A DNA stretch of 64,000 bases from Rheinheimera pacifica (GCF_900108485.1 NZ_FNXF01000003.1:266530-330529); one strand, 5' to 3'. Positions 17,155 through 26,872 are shown, counted from the first letter of the stretch. Translations and numbers: made by a program. The notes: generated by a model not told the origin, from the letters alone.

Positions 17155-19398
17155 TTAAGGCAAAGCCGGAAATTGTGTATGCCACTGCTTATTAACGGGC
17201 TCACCGCTGGTTATTAAATGCTTAATGCTCACGGTGCGACCATGTACCGCAAACCAGCGTTCGTTGTGCAACACCTGCTGCAACGGGCGCTGATAAAAAT
17301 CGCCATTGGCGTTGTCAGTGGCCAGCGGCGCCAACGGCAGGCCTTGTACATTTAAAAAGCGGTAGCGCTGCACAAAATCTGCCACGCTTTGGCTGGTATC
17401 TACCTCTGGCAATTGGCTGATATCAATAAGCCAGCTTTGCTCTGGCTGATAGGCCAGTGTTTGCCACTCTGGCCTACCGGCGCAGGTTAAACTGCTGCTT
17501 ACCTTGATGCCATAAAAGTTATGCCGGACTCCATCGGCTGTACTGAGCTGATAGCGCGCATGTTTATCTGGAGCGCCACTAAGATTGTTACTGGTTTTAA
17601 TCTGGGTCCACTGCAACTTATGGCCATTAACATCGGGCGCATCGTTGATATTTAACGTACAAACCGCAGCTTGCTCTGCACTAAGCTGCAGGCTTAAACC
17701 ATATTTGTTTACCCTTTGCGGCTCAAGTAAGGCAGGATCGGCTTCTGCAGGTGCAGACGCATTAAATTCATCATAGAAGCCGTCAAACATATCCTCGTTA
17801 TACAGCGGGTACTCCTGCGACGGCGGATAGGTCAGATCAGCCTCGTATTGTGCGATGGGAATAAACTTCAGCTTTTTGCTAAAGCCAGAGCTGGCAGAGA
17901 CAGCATTAACATAGAAAGTCAGGTTTGGCGGCAATTGCTTAAAGGTAAACTGCACAATGTGTTCATAGCGCAGCGACGATGCCAGTGCCAGCATATTTTG
18001 CTCTTGCGCACTTAGCCAGTCTGGCGCTTCGCTGTGCGGCTGCAAATACTGCACCATAGCGCCTTCAGCACCATCATAGCGCCGGTGCAGCCAGTGCTTA
18101 TTGCTATTACGGATCTTAAGCTGATAACTTAGCGGCTGGCCCGCTAGCGGCGTTAATTCCAGCTGTAAATCTTCATATTGCGCCGTTACTGTTTGGTCAG
18201 GGTCCGGTGCCAGGCTAAGTGGCACCAGTTTGGCAGCCGTATAATGTGCACTGGCGCTAAACTCCGTTACCTGCTCCAGCAGCTTATCCGGTGCATTCCA
18301 GCCAATCAGCAGGTTCTGACGGCCGGATTTATAAAAACCATCCTGATCCGGGTAGCTATAAGTGTGCACCGCACTAAGTTGCAACGGCACGACTTCGCCC
18401 TTGGCATTGTGTGCCGTTATATCGGTTAAGCTAAATTCACCTTCCGGCAAGACACCCGAAAAGTCATGCTGATACACTACATTAAGCAGGTGATCGTTTT
18501 GATAGAAGTAACCGGCACCAAACGGAAATACTTCTTGCTGCGTCAATGCTGTATTGGCTTCATCCACTACCAGCACCGGCTGTGCTTCATACTCAAAGGC
18601 AGAAAAGTCATGTTCAAATTCAAAGCGTCGGGTTATATCCCCCAACTGGCGTTGCTGTTCAAACATCACCACATTGGTGCGCACCGTGCCGTTGTAACCA
18701 TAGCGTTCAAACGGTGCCTCTATTATCAGTGCTAACTGCACTAACCAGCCACGCTTACGCTCCAGCAACATCTGGCCATAAAATTTACCGTCTTCCTGCT
18801 CACTTTCTACTTTGGCCAGCAAATGAGTGTCGGTTAACTGCAGCACTGTCAGAGTAGCGTCGGCCTGGCCCTGATAGGCCGGCAACTGTACGGTAGCCCC
18901 GACGGTTGCCGGTATTTTGCTGATAAAAGCCGCTGAACCAAACAGCTTTTTCATTTCCAGTTCCAACTCTGCACCGCGTTCGGCCAGCAGCGCCTGCCAT
19001 ACCGGTTTATTCAGTGCGCTAAAATCGGTTACGCTACCATTTCGTAAATTGGCATTAAATTCAAATCCTTGCGAGAAAAGAGCATGCATCTCAGGGTTAC
19101 GCTCAGCTGGCTCGACACTACTGACACCACCGCCCTGACCGTCGCGTATTTGCATATAATCAATATGCACTTCAAAACGACTGGCAGTGCCGGTATCGGT
19201 TACTTTGTAACGCATTAACTGGTGCGAAGTTGTTTTAAAGGTTTCCGTGCGCCGGCCGGTATCCAGCGTTATTTTTGCGTTACTGTATATCTGGTAGCTG
19301 CGTTCTTCGCCTCGTTCAGGTTTAAACTCAACGTCGATATCAAAAAAAGAGCAAGCTGATAAAACGCAACAAGCGAGGACGCTGGAGAGGTACTTCAT
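17155..19398 (-). CDS. large lipoprotein of unknown function
   Basis: A 747-residue protein with a lipoprotein signal (LSAC, Cys16). The mature chain is rich in beta-strand patterns and polar residues, with no transmembrane segment after the signal and no catalytic motif that I recognise. It is probably anchored to a membrane facing the periplasm or the surface. It heads a two-gene operon with the YwqK-repeat protein (10-bp gap), so the two products may form one envelope complex. The family is not recognised; the coding call itself is secure from length, signal and operon context. Confidence 0.78.
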   Translation of the reverse strand: MKYLSSVLACCVLSACSFFDIDVEFKPERGEERSYQIYSNAKITLDTGRRTETFKTTSHQLMRYKVTDTGTASRFEVHIDYMQIRDGQGGGVSSVEPAERNPEMHALFSQGFEFNANLRNGSVTDFSALNKPVWQALLAERGAELELEMKKLFGSAAFISKIPATVGATVQLPAYQGQADATLTVLQLTDTHLLAKVESEQEDGKFYGQMLLERKRGWLVQLALIIEAPFERYGYNGTVRTNVVMFEQQRQLGDITRRFEFEHDFSAFEYEAQPVLVVDEANTALTQQEVFPFGAGYFYQNDHLLNVVYQHDFSGVLPEGEFSLTDITAHNAKGEVVPLQLSAVHTYSYPDQDGFYKSGRQNLLIGWNAPDKLLEQVTEFSASAHYTAAKLVPLSLAPDPDQTVTAQYEDLQLELTPLAGQPLSYQLKIRNSNKHWLHRRYDGAEGAMVQYLQPHSEAPDWLSAQEQNMLALASSLRYEHIVQFTFKQLPPNLTFYVNAVSASSGFSKKLKFIPIAQYEADLTYPPSQEYPLYNEDMFDGFYDEFNASAPAEADPALLEPQRVNKYGLSLQLSAEQAAVCTLNINDAPDVNGHKLQWTQIKTSNNLSGAPDKHARYQLSTADGVRHNFYGIKVSSSLTCAGRPEWQTLAYQPEQSWLIDISQLPEVDTSQSVADFVQRYRFLNVQGLPLAPLATDNANGDFYQRPLQQVLHNERWFAVHGRTVSIKHLITSGEPVNKQWHTQFPALP

Positions 19399-19427
19399 GG
19401 CATTCCTATTACTTTACTAAAATAAAG

Positions 19428-19490
19428 CGGCGCAGTTTAACCGTTAAAGCACTGTAAATAAAATGCTTTATCCGGTTAATTACTGCGCCG
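19428..19490. repeat. 63-bp long hairpin (23 paired bases)
   Basis: Three paired blocks nest around a 12-nt loop: CGGCGCAGT/ACTGCGCCG, TTAACCG/CGGTTAA and TAAAGCA/TGCTTTA. It lies between the end of the FTR1 gene and the start of the lipoprotein gene, both on the minus strand. The minus-strand read-out continues into CTTTATTTTAG, so it may terminate FTR1 transcription. Its length also suits a REP- or MITE-like element. Confidence 0.7.
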
Positions 19491-19518
19491 TGAAAATTTT
19501 GTAATTAAACGCTTATAT

Positions 19519-21390
19519 CTAGCGCTTACGTCGCTGGTATACCACCAGCACAAAGGCTGCAAGCAACAATAACAATTGTGCGGCTACGCCCTGCACTGTC
19601 GGATAAACCCCTAACCAGCTTATAGTTGGCAGCTGCAGCGGGCTTATTGGCACAGTACCGGCCTCTTGCAATGCCACAACGCCTTTGCCCACCATCACTA
19701 CAGCCAGCACTATCATCAGCACTGCGGTACTGCCAAAGAAGGTTTTTAAAGGCAGTTTCAGTGCAAATTTAAACATGGCAACACCCAATATCAGCAATGC
19801 CAGTAACGCCGCTACAATACCGGCGATAAAGCTGGACTGGTGCACCGCCCCGCCCTGTAGCCACAATGACTGATAAAATAATATGGTTTCAAATACTTCG
19901 CGGTAAACTGCTAAAAACACCACCAGCCCCAGACCAAAGTAAGCACCGGATTTAAGTGCTTTGTTTATCTGTTGACCAATAAACTGTTGCCACTGCGCGG
20001 CGGATGTTTTGCTGTGCATCCAAAAACCCATATAAAACAAAATAGCCGCGGCGGTTAAGGCGGTATAACCTTCGGTAAGTTCGCGCGAAGCGCCCGATAT
20101 GGTAATAACAAAACTAGCGATTACCCAGGTAACAGCGCCCAGCGCCAGCGCAGCCACCCAGCCATAATGAACCGAGCGTTTTAACCGCGGCTGCTGCGTT
20201 TTTACCGCCACGCTGTATATAGCCGCCACAACCAGCAAGGCTTCCAGCCCTTCACGCAGTAAAATCAATAACGCCAGTAAAAATACGTTAAATGGTGCCA
20301 GCTCGGTTTCATCTAAAGCCTGCTGTGCTTGTTGCAGCAATTGCTGTATTTCGCTGATCTCAGCCTGTAATACTGCAGTGGCCGCTTGCTGCTTTATTAA
20401 CTGACGTAACTGCAACATACGCTGTTCAATGCGGTCCTTTAACGCGCTATCTACTGCGGCCAGATTGTTTTCTGCCAGCTCAAAGCCGTCCAGATATGCC
20501 GATACCGCCAGATCGTAGGCCTGGTTATAGTGCTGCTGTTGCACCAGCGGCAGTATTAAATCCAGTTTGTCGTGAGCAATGTGTAATGGCGAGGCCTGGG
20601 CCGCATTAAAAAATTGCTCTGGCTGCTGGCGAAACACCGCCATTAGCGCAGCGCCATGCTCGGCATACTGTTGTGTCACATCATGCGGGGTAGCGGTAAT
20701 TAAATTTGTAATAGCTGTTTTGCTGATCAGCACCGACGGCACCGCTTTAGCCGGTTTGCCTTCGCTGGCACCTATTTCAGCCTTGCTGGCAAGAGCTCCG
20801 ACATAAAACGCCAGATCCCAGCGGCTTTGCTCATCCAGATGCGAAAAAGCCACCATACCGGTATCGGCCACGCCCAGGCTAATAGTGTTAAACAAGCCAA
20901 ATAAACTGCGGGCGTTATAACGCTCAGTATCATGAAAATCGGTTGGCGCCGGGTCCAGCGCGGTACCTGCCGGGCCATCGCCGTGGCCGCTATCACCGTG
21001 ACAAGCCGCGCAGTTTTGTTGATACAGGGCCTGGCCACGAGTGCGGTCCGGCGCTTGCTGTGGCAGTGCAATGGCGGGCATAGTAGCAATAACCGCTTTA
21101 CGCATAGCAGCGGTTAATTGCTGAATGTCAGCTTCATCAGCATGTGCAGCAACCAGTTGTTGCAACAACGCCGCCTGCTGCTGCAGTTCAGCTTGCCCTG
21201 GCGGCAACTGCGCCGGGATCAGGCTGGCAAATTCCTGCATTTCAGCAAACTCGGCGGCATTCACCACCAGCCCTTGCTGTACGGCCTCTTTATAATCGGC
21301 ACCAATATATTCAATTAACTGGATAAGTTTGTCAGACGCCTGGCCAGGTAAGGTAACGAGGAATAAACACAACAACAGCAGTTTTTTCAT
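19519..21390 (-). CDS. cytochrome c - FTR1 iron permease fusion
   Basis: A 623-residue membrane protein. A signal peptide (cleaved near residue 18) leads into a periplasmic part with a haem-binding CAACH (Cys127, Cys130, His131), a helical linker (about 230-365), and a C-terminal FTR1/EfeU permease of about seven helices. Both iron-binding R-E-x-x-E motifs are present: REGLE (379-383) and REVFE (497-501). The attached cytochrome suggests that Fe(II) oxidation is coupled to uptake, doing the work of a ferroxidase. A good Fur box overlaps the promoter. A similar fused form occurs in other gammaproteobacteria. Confidence 0.9.
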   Translation of the reverse strand: MKKLLLLCLFLVTLPGQASDKLIQLIEYIGADYKEAVQQGLVVNAAEFAEMQEFASLIPAQLPPGQAELQQQAALLQQLVAAHADEADIQQLTAAMRKAVIATMPAIALPQQAPDRTRGQALYQQNCAACHGDSGHGDGPAGTALDPAPTDFHDTERYNARSLFGLFNTISLGVADTGMVAFSHLDEQSRWDLAFYVGALASKAEIGASEGKPAKAVPSVLISKTAITNLITATPHDVTQQYAEHGAALMAVFRQQPEQFFNAAQASPLHIAHDKLDLILPLVQQQHYNQAYDLAVSAYLDGFELAENNLAAVDSALKDRIEQRMLQLRQLIKQQAATAVLQAEISEIQQLLQQAQQALDETELAPFNVFLLALLILLREGLEALLVVAAIYSVAVKTQQPRLKRSVHYGWVAALALGAVTWVIASFVITISGASRELTEGYTALTAAAILFYMGFWMHSKTSAAQWQQFIGQQINKALKSGAYFGLGLVVFLAVYREVFETILFYQSLWLQGGAVHQSSFIAGIVAALLALLILGVAMFKFALKLPLKTFFGSTAVLMIVLAVVMVGKGVVALQEAGTVPISPLQLPTISWLGVYPTVQGVAAQLLLLLAAFVLVVYQRRKR

Positions 21391-21410
21391 GGTACAACCA
21401 AAAGCTTAAA

Positions 21411-21429
21411 GGGAATGATTCGCATTATA
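21411..21429 (-). promoter_or_regulatory. Fur box overlapping the FTR1 -10 region
   Basis: On the minus strand TATAATGCGAATCATTCCC matches the 19-bp Fur consensus at 14 of 19 positions. Its first six bases, TATAAT, are also an ideal -10. It lies 21-39 bp upstream of the FTR1 start. Iron-loaded Fur should block RNA polymerase here. Confidence 0.75.
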
Positions 21430-21519
21430 CTCTCTTTATTGGCTGCTATTACAACCACCACTGCCAATCGCCTTAAGAAACCCGCCTTTTACCGATTAGC
21501 CTTGCCAACCTTAGTTCAT

Positions 21520-21549
21520 TTGCCCGCAACAGGCTTTTATGAGTATGCT
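21520..21549 (+). promoter_or_regulatory. candidate sigma-70 promoter of the CorA-MgtE operon
   Basis: TTGCCC (21520-21525) and TATGCT (21544-21549) are separated by 18 bp, 31 bp upstream of the CorA-family start. I saw no M-box-like Mg2+ riboswitch in the 190-bp gap. Confidence 0.35.
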
Positions 21550-21580
21550 GTAGCAAAAGCGCTATCGCTGGAGAAACAGT

Positions 21581-22543
21581 ATGATTTTACTTAGCTATTT
21601 TGAACCTGAAACCAACAACTGGCGCGAATGCACCTTCGCCCAGCTACCGACAAATTTACCAGCTGAAGCCCGCCTATGGATAAACCTGAACAATGCCAGC
21701 CAGGAAGAACAACTGCAAATTATGCAGCGCTTTGCCATAGGCCCCACTCTGGCTGAAGATTTCAGCCGGGAGCGTCACCCGCCGAAAATGGAAGCGCAAA
21801 CCGACTTTACCCTGCTGATTATGCGCGGTTATGCCGATGCTGACTTTAGTGAATACAACAGCAGCGCTCAGGTTAATTTATTGTATTCCAAACAGGTGTT
21901 AATCAGTAAAATACAATGTCATAACCCTGTGCTGTTAAAACAGTTAGAACCTCAGATCACTGCAGGAAAAAACAGTAACATTGCCGATTGGATAAAACAG
22001 TTAATTTTTGTGGTATCAGGTAGTTACCTGGAAAAACTAATTAATTTTGAAGATGAACAGAGTGAACTGGAAGATGTTATGCTGCACCGTGGCAATGATG
22101 AGCATATGGCACGCATAATGCGCTACCGCTCGGTGCTGCGCAAAATTAATCGCAACCTGGCCTATCAGAAAGATATTTTTTCTGACGCTGTATATGAAGA
22201 GCAAAGCCCGCTGTTGCGCCATTTTAACAGCACAGAAATCCGTGATTTTTACGAGAAATTTGAGCGGCTGCACAGCATGACGGATATGTATTACGATCAG
22301 CTCAGCGATCTGGTAGAAGGTTATCTCTCTACCACTTCGCATCAGATAAACGAACGGATGAAAGTATTAACCATTGTCAGCACTATTTTCATTCCTCTGA
22401 CATTTATTGCTGGCATATACGGCATGAACTTTATCAATATGCCGGAGCTGCAAATGATGAATGGCTATTTTATTGTGCTGATTGCTATGGCAACAGGCGG
22501 TATTGCAGGGCTGACATGGTTTAAAATACGCGGCTGGTGGTAA
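21581..22543 (+). CDS. CorA-family divalent cation transporter
   Basis: A 320-residue inner-membrane channel protein. A large cytoplasmic domain is followed by two C-terminal transmembrane helices. The selectivity motif GMN sits at the end of the first helix (FIAGIYGMNFINMPEL), as in CorA. Members move Mg2+ passively, while the ZntB branch moves Zn2+; the GMN-x-MPE context favours Mg2+. GGAG lies upstream of the ATG. MgtE follows after 26 bp, so one transcript encodes two unrelated Mg2+ transport systems. Confidence 0.9.
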   Translation: MILLSYFEPETNNWRECTFAQLPTNLPAEARLWINLNNASQEEQLQIMQRFAIGPTLAEDFSRERHPPKMEAQTDFTLLIMRGYADADFSEYNSSAQVNLLYSKQVLISKIQCHNPVLLKQLEPQITAGKNSNIADWIKQLIFVVSGSYLEKLINFEDEQSELEDVMLHRGNDEHMARIMRYRSVLRKINRNLAYQKDIFSDAVYEEQSPLLRHFNSTEIRDFYEKFERLHSMTDMYYDQLSDLVEGYLSTTSHQINERMKVLTIVSTIFIPLTFIAGIYGMNFINMPELQMMNGYFIVLIAMATGGIAGLTWFKIRGWW

Positions 22544-22569
22544 CACAACCACAGGCTAGGGAGTTGTAA

Positions 22570-23919
22570 ATGGCTGAAAACCAACCGCTGGATATTGAAG
22601 AAATAGTACGCGACAGCTTTAACGAAGATGAAGCAGAACACCTGACCGGAAAGCTAAGCCAGCTGGAGCCGGAAGAAATTGCTATTGCGCTGGAGGCCAT
22701 GCCGGTAGAGCAGCGGGTAAGCACCTGGCTAAGCCTGCACCCGGATGATCAGATAGCAGCACTGACCTATATGCGGGTAGATGCCCGTGACAATATCTTT
22801 AAACAGTTAGATGAAGCGCAGCTACGCAGCCTGGTTGAAGGCATGGAAGTTGATGATCTGATTGAGCTGCTCGATGAGCTGCCGCAGCGGATTTACGACT
22901 ACGCCTGTTCACGCCTTGATGAAAGCCAGCGTCGCTGGCTGGACACTGCACTGGCATATGATGAAGATCAGTGTGGCCGTTATGCTGATCACGATATGCT
23001 GATCATCAATAAAAATGCCAAAGTACGTGACGCTATCCGGCTGTTTCGCCAATTGGCAGAAGATGCAGAATACCACGATGCCCTGTTTGTAGTGGATCGC
23101 ACTGGCCGTTATGCCGGGCTGGTGCATGCCACGCAATTACTTGGCCTTGCCAGCCACCTGCCGATTGAAACCGTGATTGATAACGAAGCACCTGTGGTTG
23201 AAGGTGAAATGGAGTTGGATCAGGGCTCGGATATTGTTTCGCGTTCCGGCTACACCGCTTTAGCGGTTGTTGATGATGAAGGTAAGTTGCTTGGTCGCTT
23301 ATCTATTGGCGAAGCGCTCGAAAACGTGCGCCGCAGCCTTGAAAGTCAATTTATGCACACCGCAGGTCTGGACGAAGAAGAAGACTTATTTGCACCGGTA
23401 TTTTACAGTGCCAGACGCCGCGCACTTTGGCTGGGGGTAAACCTTATTACCGCATTTCTGGCAGCCAATACTATAGGGCTGTTTGAAGCTACGCTGGCAG
23501 AAATAGTGGCTTTAGCCGTACTGATGCCAATAGTTGCCAGCATGGGGGGGATAGCTGGCAGCCAGACTCTTACGCTGATAATCCGCGGTCTGGCGCTGGA
23601 ACAAATTACTCCGCAAACCCATATGACGCTATTGCGTAAAGCCTTAGGTGTAGCCGGGCTTAACGGCTTGCTGTGGGGGCTGGTTATTGCGGTGTTAACT
23701 TATGTCTGGTTCGACAACTGGGTTATTTGCATAGTTATCGGGCTTGCTGTCATTATTAATATCGTCGTGTCGGCATTTGCCGGTGTCATCATTCCAATCT
23801 GGATGAAAAAGGTAAATATTGACCCGGCTTTAGCGGGCTCAGTTGTGCTTACTGCTATTACTGACATGACCGGCTTTTTTGTTTTCCTGGGTTTAGGCTC
23901 ATTACTGCTGCTAACATAA
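22570..23919 (+). CDS. mgtE: MgtE magnesium transporter
   Basis: A 449-residue MgtE. The N-terminal superhelical domain (about 1-130), a pair of CBS domains (about 135-265) and five C-terminal transmembrane helices (about 285-449) appear in the usual order. The cytoplasmic part closes the pore when Mg2+ is high. The VLMPIVASMGGIAGSQTLTL segment is the conserved pore-helix region. The length is normal for the family. It is the second gene of the CorA-MgtE operon. Confidence 0.92.
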   Translation: MAENQPLDIEEIVRDSFNEDEAEHLTGKLSQLEPEEIAIALEAMPVEQRVSTWLSLHPDDQIAALTYMRVDARDNIFKQLDEAQLRSLVEGMEVDDLIELLDELPQRIYDYACSRLDESQRRWLDTALAYDEDQCGRYADHDMLIINKNAKVRDAIRLFRQLAEDAEYHDALFVVDRTGRYAGLVHATQLLGLASHLPIETVIDNEAPVVEGEMELDQGSDIVSRSGYTALAVVDDEGKLLGRLSIGEALENVRRSLESQFMHTAGLDEEEDLFAPVFYSARRRALWLGVNLITAFLAANTIGLFEATLAEIVALAVLMPIVASMGGIAGSQTLTLIIRGLALEQITPQTHMTLLRKALGVAGLNGLLWGLVIAVLTYVWFDNWVICIVIGLAVIINIVVSAFAGVIIPIWMKKVNIDPALAGSVVLTAITDMTGFFVFLGLGSLLLLT

Positions 23920-24020
23920 AAAGCAAGCTGATTATTTGCTACTGACAACAGTATTGTTGCTGCCTCAGGGCGCAGACACTTTTACAATAGCAGCTGATCT
24001 TACCTCTTATTGGAGAGCGC

Positions 24021-24938
24021 ATGAAAATTGCGATTTTGTCGCGCAATGCTGAACTGTATTCCACCAAACGCCTGGTGGAAGCTGCAACCAGGCGTGGCCA
24101 TCAGGTACAGGTGATCGATCCGCTTACCTGCTATATGAACGTCAACCGCACCAATTCTTCTATTCACCATAAAGGCCAGGTGCTGGAAAACTTTGATGCA
24201 GTGATCCCGCGGATCGGTGCCTCGATTACGTTTTATGGCACAGCTGTACTGCGCCAGTTTGAAATGATGGGTGTATACAGCTTAAATGAATCTGTTGCCA
24301 TCAGCCGCGCCCGTGACAAACTGCGCAGCCTGCAGTTATTAGCACGCCAGGGTATTGGCCTGCCGGTAACCGGCTTTGCTGATAAACCCGGCGATATCCC
24401 CGACCTTATCGAAATGGTAGGCGGGGCACCTTTGGTAATAAAGCTGCTTGAAGGTACTCAGGGTATCGGCGTAGTGCTGGCTGAAACCCGCACCGCTGCC
24501 GAGAGCGTAATAGAGGCCTTTATGGGGTTAAATGCCAATATCCTGGTGCAGGAATATATCCGCGAAGCTAATGGTGCCGATATCCGCTGTTTTGTTGTTG
24601 GTAATAAAGTCGTCGCAGCCATGAAGCGCCAGGCTAAAGCCGGCGAGTTTCGCTCAAACCTGCACCGTGGCGGCACAGCTTCAGCAATAAAGCTAAGTAA
24701 GGAAGAACGCAGCACAGCTATACGGGCTGCGAAAACCATGGGTTTAAATGTCGCTGGCGTAGATTTACTGCGCTCGAACCATGGCCCGGTTGTCATGGAA
24801 GTGAACAGCTCACCCGGACTTGAGGGCATTGAGGCAGCTACTGACAAAGATATTGCTGATATCAGCATTGCCTTTTTGGAACAAAAAGTGGCCAGCCACA
24901 AAACCAGGCGTAAACTTAACACCAAAGGAACCGGCTAA
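24021..24938 (+). CDS. rimK: RimK, ribosomal protein S6 glutamate ligase
   Basis: A 305-residue ATP-grasp ligase (E. coli RimK is about 300). It adds glutamate residues to the C-terminus of ribosomal protein S6. Conserved features include an N-terminal pre-ATP-grasp region ([19 protein letters not shown]), the glycine-rich ATP loop [14 protein letters not shown], and [14 protein letters not shown] with the Mg2+-binding Glu/Asn. GGAG precedes the ATG. Its stop and the next start share one base (TAATG), so an aspartoacylase-like partner is translationally coupled. Confidence 0.92.
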   Translation: MKIAILSRNAELYSTKRLVEAATRRGHQVQVIDPLTCYMNVNRTNSSIHHKGQVLENFDAVIPRIGASITFYGTAVLRQFEMMGVYSLNESVAISRARDKLRSLQLLARQGIGLPVTGFADKPGDIPDLIEMVGGAPLVIKLLEGTQGIGVVLAETRTAAESVIEAFMGLNANILVQEYIREANGADIRCFVVGNKVVAAMKRQAKAGEFRSNLHRGGTASAIKLSKEERSTAIRAAKTMGLNVAGVDLLRSNHGPVVMEVNSSPGLEGIEAATDKDIADISIAFLEQKVASHKTRRKLNTKGTG

Positions 24939-25993
24939 TGCAAAATGGCACCAGAGCACCTTTTATACTGGGTAACAGTAGCATCCCTCCTGGCAGTCGC
25001 GCTGTAGTAGATATCCCTTTTGGTAAACTATATACCCACACTGAACTGAACATTGGTGCCCATGTGATCCATGGCCGTAAAGACGGGCCTGTATTGCTGG
25101 TTACCGCAGCGCTGCACGGCGATGAAATTAACGGCGTAGAAATATGCCGCCGCCTGCTAAAGCTACCTCGGCTGAATCAGCTTAAAGGTACGCTTATTAT
25201 AGTGCCGATAGTAAACACCTATGGCTTTGTGCAGCAATCCCGTTATTTACCCGACCGGCGCGATTTAAACCGCAGCTTCCCCGGTAGCGAAAAAGGCTCA
25301 CTCGGCAGCCGGATGGCATTTCAGTTTACTGACAAAATATTAAAAAACTGCACTCATGCCATTGACCTGCACACCGGCGCTATTCACCGTTCTAACCTGC
25401 CCCAGGTTCGCGCCAGCGCCAAAGACAAAGTGGCGCTGCGAATGGCTGAAGTGTTTAACGCGCCCATTATTATTAAAGCTGCCAGCCGCGACGGCACTAT
25501 GCGTGGCACGGCCAATAATTTAGGCATTCCGCTTTTGCTCTATGAAGCCGGTGAAGCGCTGCGCTTTGACGAGCAATCGATCAATGTCGGCGTGCGCGGT
25601 ATTTTAAATGTGATGACCGATTTGGGTATGCTCAGGGCCGTGCGGAAAAAGCCGACCACCAAATCGTTATTTTCTAAAAAAAGCAGTTGGGTACGGGCCG
25701 AACACGACGGCATAGCACGCTACTATGTCGGTCTGGGCCAAACAGTAAAAACCGGCGATGTGCTGGCGCACATCTATTCACCCTACTCTGATTTTGAGGT
25801 GGCAGTGCCGGCCAGCTTTGACGGCATTGTCATTGGCCGTAACAACCTGCCGCTGGTAAACGAAGGTGAAGCGCTGTTTCATGTCGCTGAAGTCAGCTCA
25901 CTTGATGAAGCAGAAAAAACTCTGGATGCCATTAATGACGAAGTAGACAATGCAATGCCACCGGTGCTGGGTGAAGAATACGGCGTGGTTTAA
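24938..25993 (+). CDS. succinylglutamate desuccinylase / aspartoacylase-family protein
   Basis: A 351-residue zinc carboxypeptidase-like hydrolase (M14 AstE/AspA branch). Zn ligands are visible as His and Glu in ALHGDEINGVE and a later His in AIDLHTG. A C-terminal beta-barrel region (from about 260) resembles a biotinyl-like domain. True AstE belongs to arginine catabolism, but no ast genes are here. Tight coupling to rimK suggests a hydrolase acting on glutamylated or N-acylated products instead. That role is an inference. Confidence 0.85.
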   Translation: MQNGTRAPFILGNSSIPPGSRAVVDIPFGKLYTHTELNIGAHVIHGRKDGPVLLVTAALHGDEINGVEICRRLLKLPRLNQLKGTLIIVPIVNTYGFVQQSRYLPDRRDLNRSFPGSEKGSLGSRMAFQFTDKILKNCTHAIDLHTGAIHRSNLPQVRASAKDKVALRMAEVFNAPIIIKAASRDGTMRGTANNLGIPLLLYEAGEALRFDEQSINVGVRGILNVMTDLGMLRAVRKKPTTKSLFSKKSSWVRAEHDGIARYYVGLGQTVKTGDVLAHIYSPYSDFEVAVPASFDGIVIGRNNLPLVNEGEALFHVAEVSSLDEAEKTLDAINDEVDNAMPPVLGEEYGVV

Positions 25994-25997
25994 AGCG

Positions 25998-26759
25998 CTA
26001 CTGCTTTTGTGATACCACGTCGTAACGTTTCAGCTCAGGCAGGCGCTGTTGTAATTGTTTTTCAATTTCATCCAGCTCCTGCATACGCTGGCAGAATAAC
26101 GCCGATTTTTCTTCCAGCTCTACCGCTTTAGCATCCAGCCCCAGATTAATTTTATCAACCATTTGGCCAACCGACTGCCAATCCTGGTTATCTGAACGCT
26201 CAAAGTTACTGTCTGAATGACGCAAGGCATCACGCAGTGCCCCCCATACCGCACCAACAGTATGGCGGGCCAGGTTATCCAGTTGGGGTTTTAATTCGTC
26301 ATGCAGAAAATAATCCAGCTCATTCAGGCTCTGCGGCGCCAGATAGAAGTGATCGTTACTGCGCACAAAGCGCGACATCCACTGAAAGGTAGTTTCCCGC
26401 ACCAGCTCGCGCCATTCAGCCTGCTGCGCCTGGCTGCCAATACCGCTGAACATGGCTTCAATGCTGGACAATCCCAGCTCCACGCCGTCTACCGCTATAC
26501 TGACAATTTCTGGCACAAAACGACGTAAACCCTGGCTGTACTGCGCCAGTAATAAGGTGTCGTCATCTTCCAGCGTAACCCACTCACCGCGAACAAACAG
26601 CTGATGATCAGCATTTATCTGCACATGGGTGCGGTTGTTTTGCATAATACGGATCTGATCAGGTGAAATAATAATACCGTGCGCAAAGGCCATATTGCAC
26701 TCAGCTGCAGGTAGCAGCGGTGCAAGCAAGAGCATAGAGGTACAGAAAAAACGCTTCAC
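25998..26759 (-). CDS. DUF2884 (YggN-like) exported protein
   Basis: A 253-residue protein with a signal peptide (MLLLAPLLPAAEC). The family pattern is clear: HGIIISPDQIRIMQNN, VQINADHQLFVRGEWVTL, and the central LLLAQYSQGLRRFVPEIVSIAVDG. E. coli YggN is a periplasmic protein of unknown function. The coiled-coil-like C-terminus ends in a polar tail. It converges with the rimK operon, leaving only 4 bp between stops. Confidence 0.85.
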   Translation of the reverse strand: MKRFFCTSMLLLAPLLPAAECNMAFAHGIIISPDQIRIMQNNRTHVQINADHQLFVRGEWVTLEDDDTLLLAQYSQGLRRFVPEIVSIAVDGVELGLSSIEAMFSGIGSQAQQAEWRELVRETTFQWMSRFVRSNDHFYLAPQSLNELDYFLHDELKPQLDNLARHTVGAVWGALRDALRHSDSNFERSDNQDWQSVGQMVDKINLGLDAKAVELEEKSALFCQRMQELDEIEKQLQQRLPELKRYDVVSQKQ

Positions 26760-26872
26760 TGATAATTTACCCGGTAACGATGACAGACAAAGCCTACGTC
26801 AGCACTGTAAAAAACACATTACCCTGCATCGCAAAGTAGTTGCCAACTGTCGAAAACGCAGCCTGACTCATA

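Noticed and set aside
21391-21580. Mg2+ (M-box) riboswitch upstream of CorA-MgtE
   Set aside because: The gap shows an ordinary promoter and no recognisable M-box core; length and pairing do not fit.
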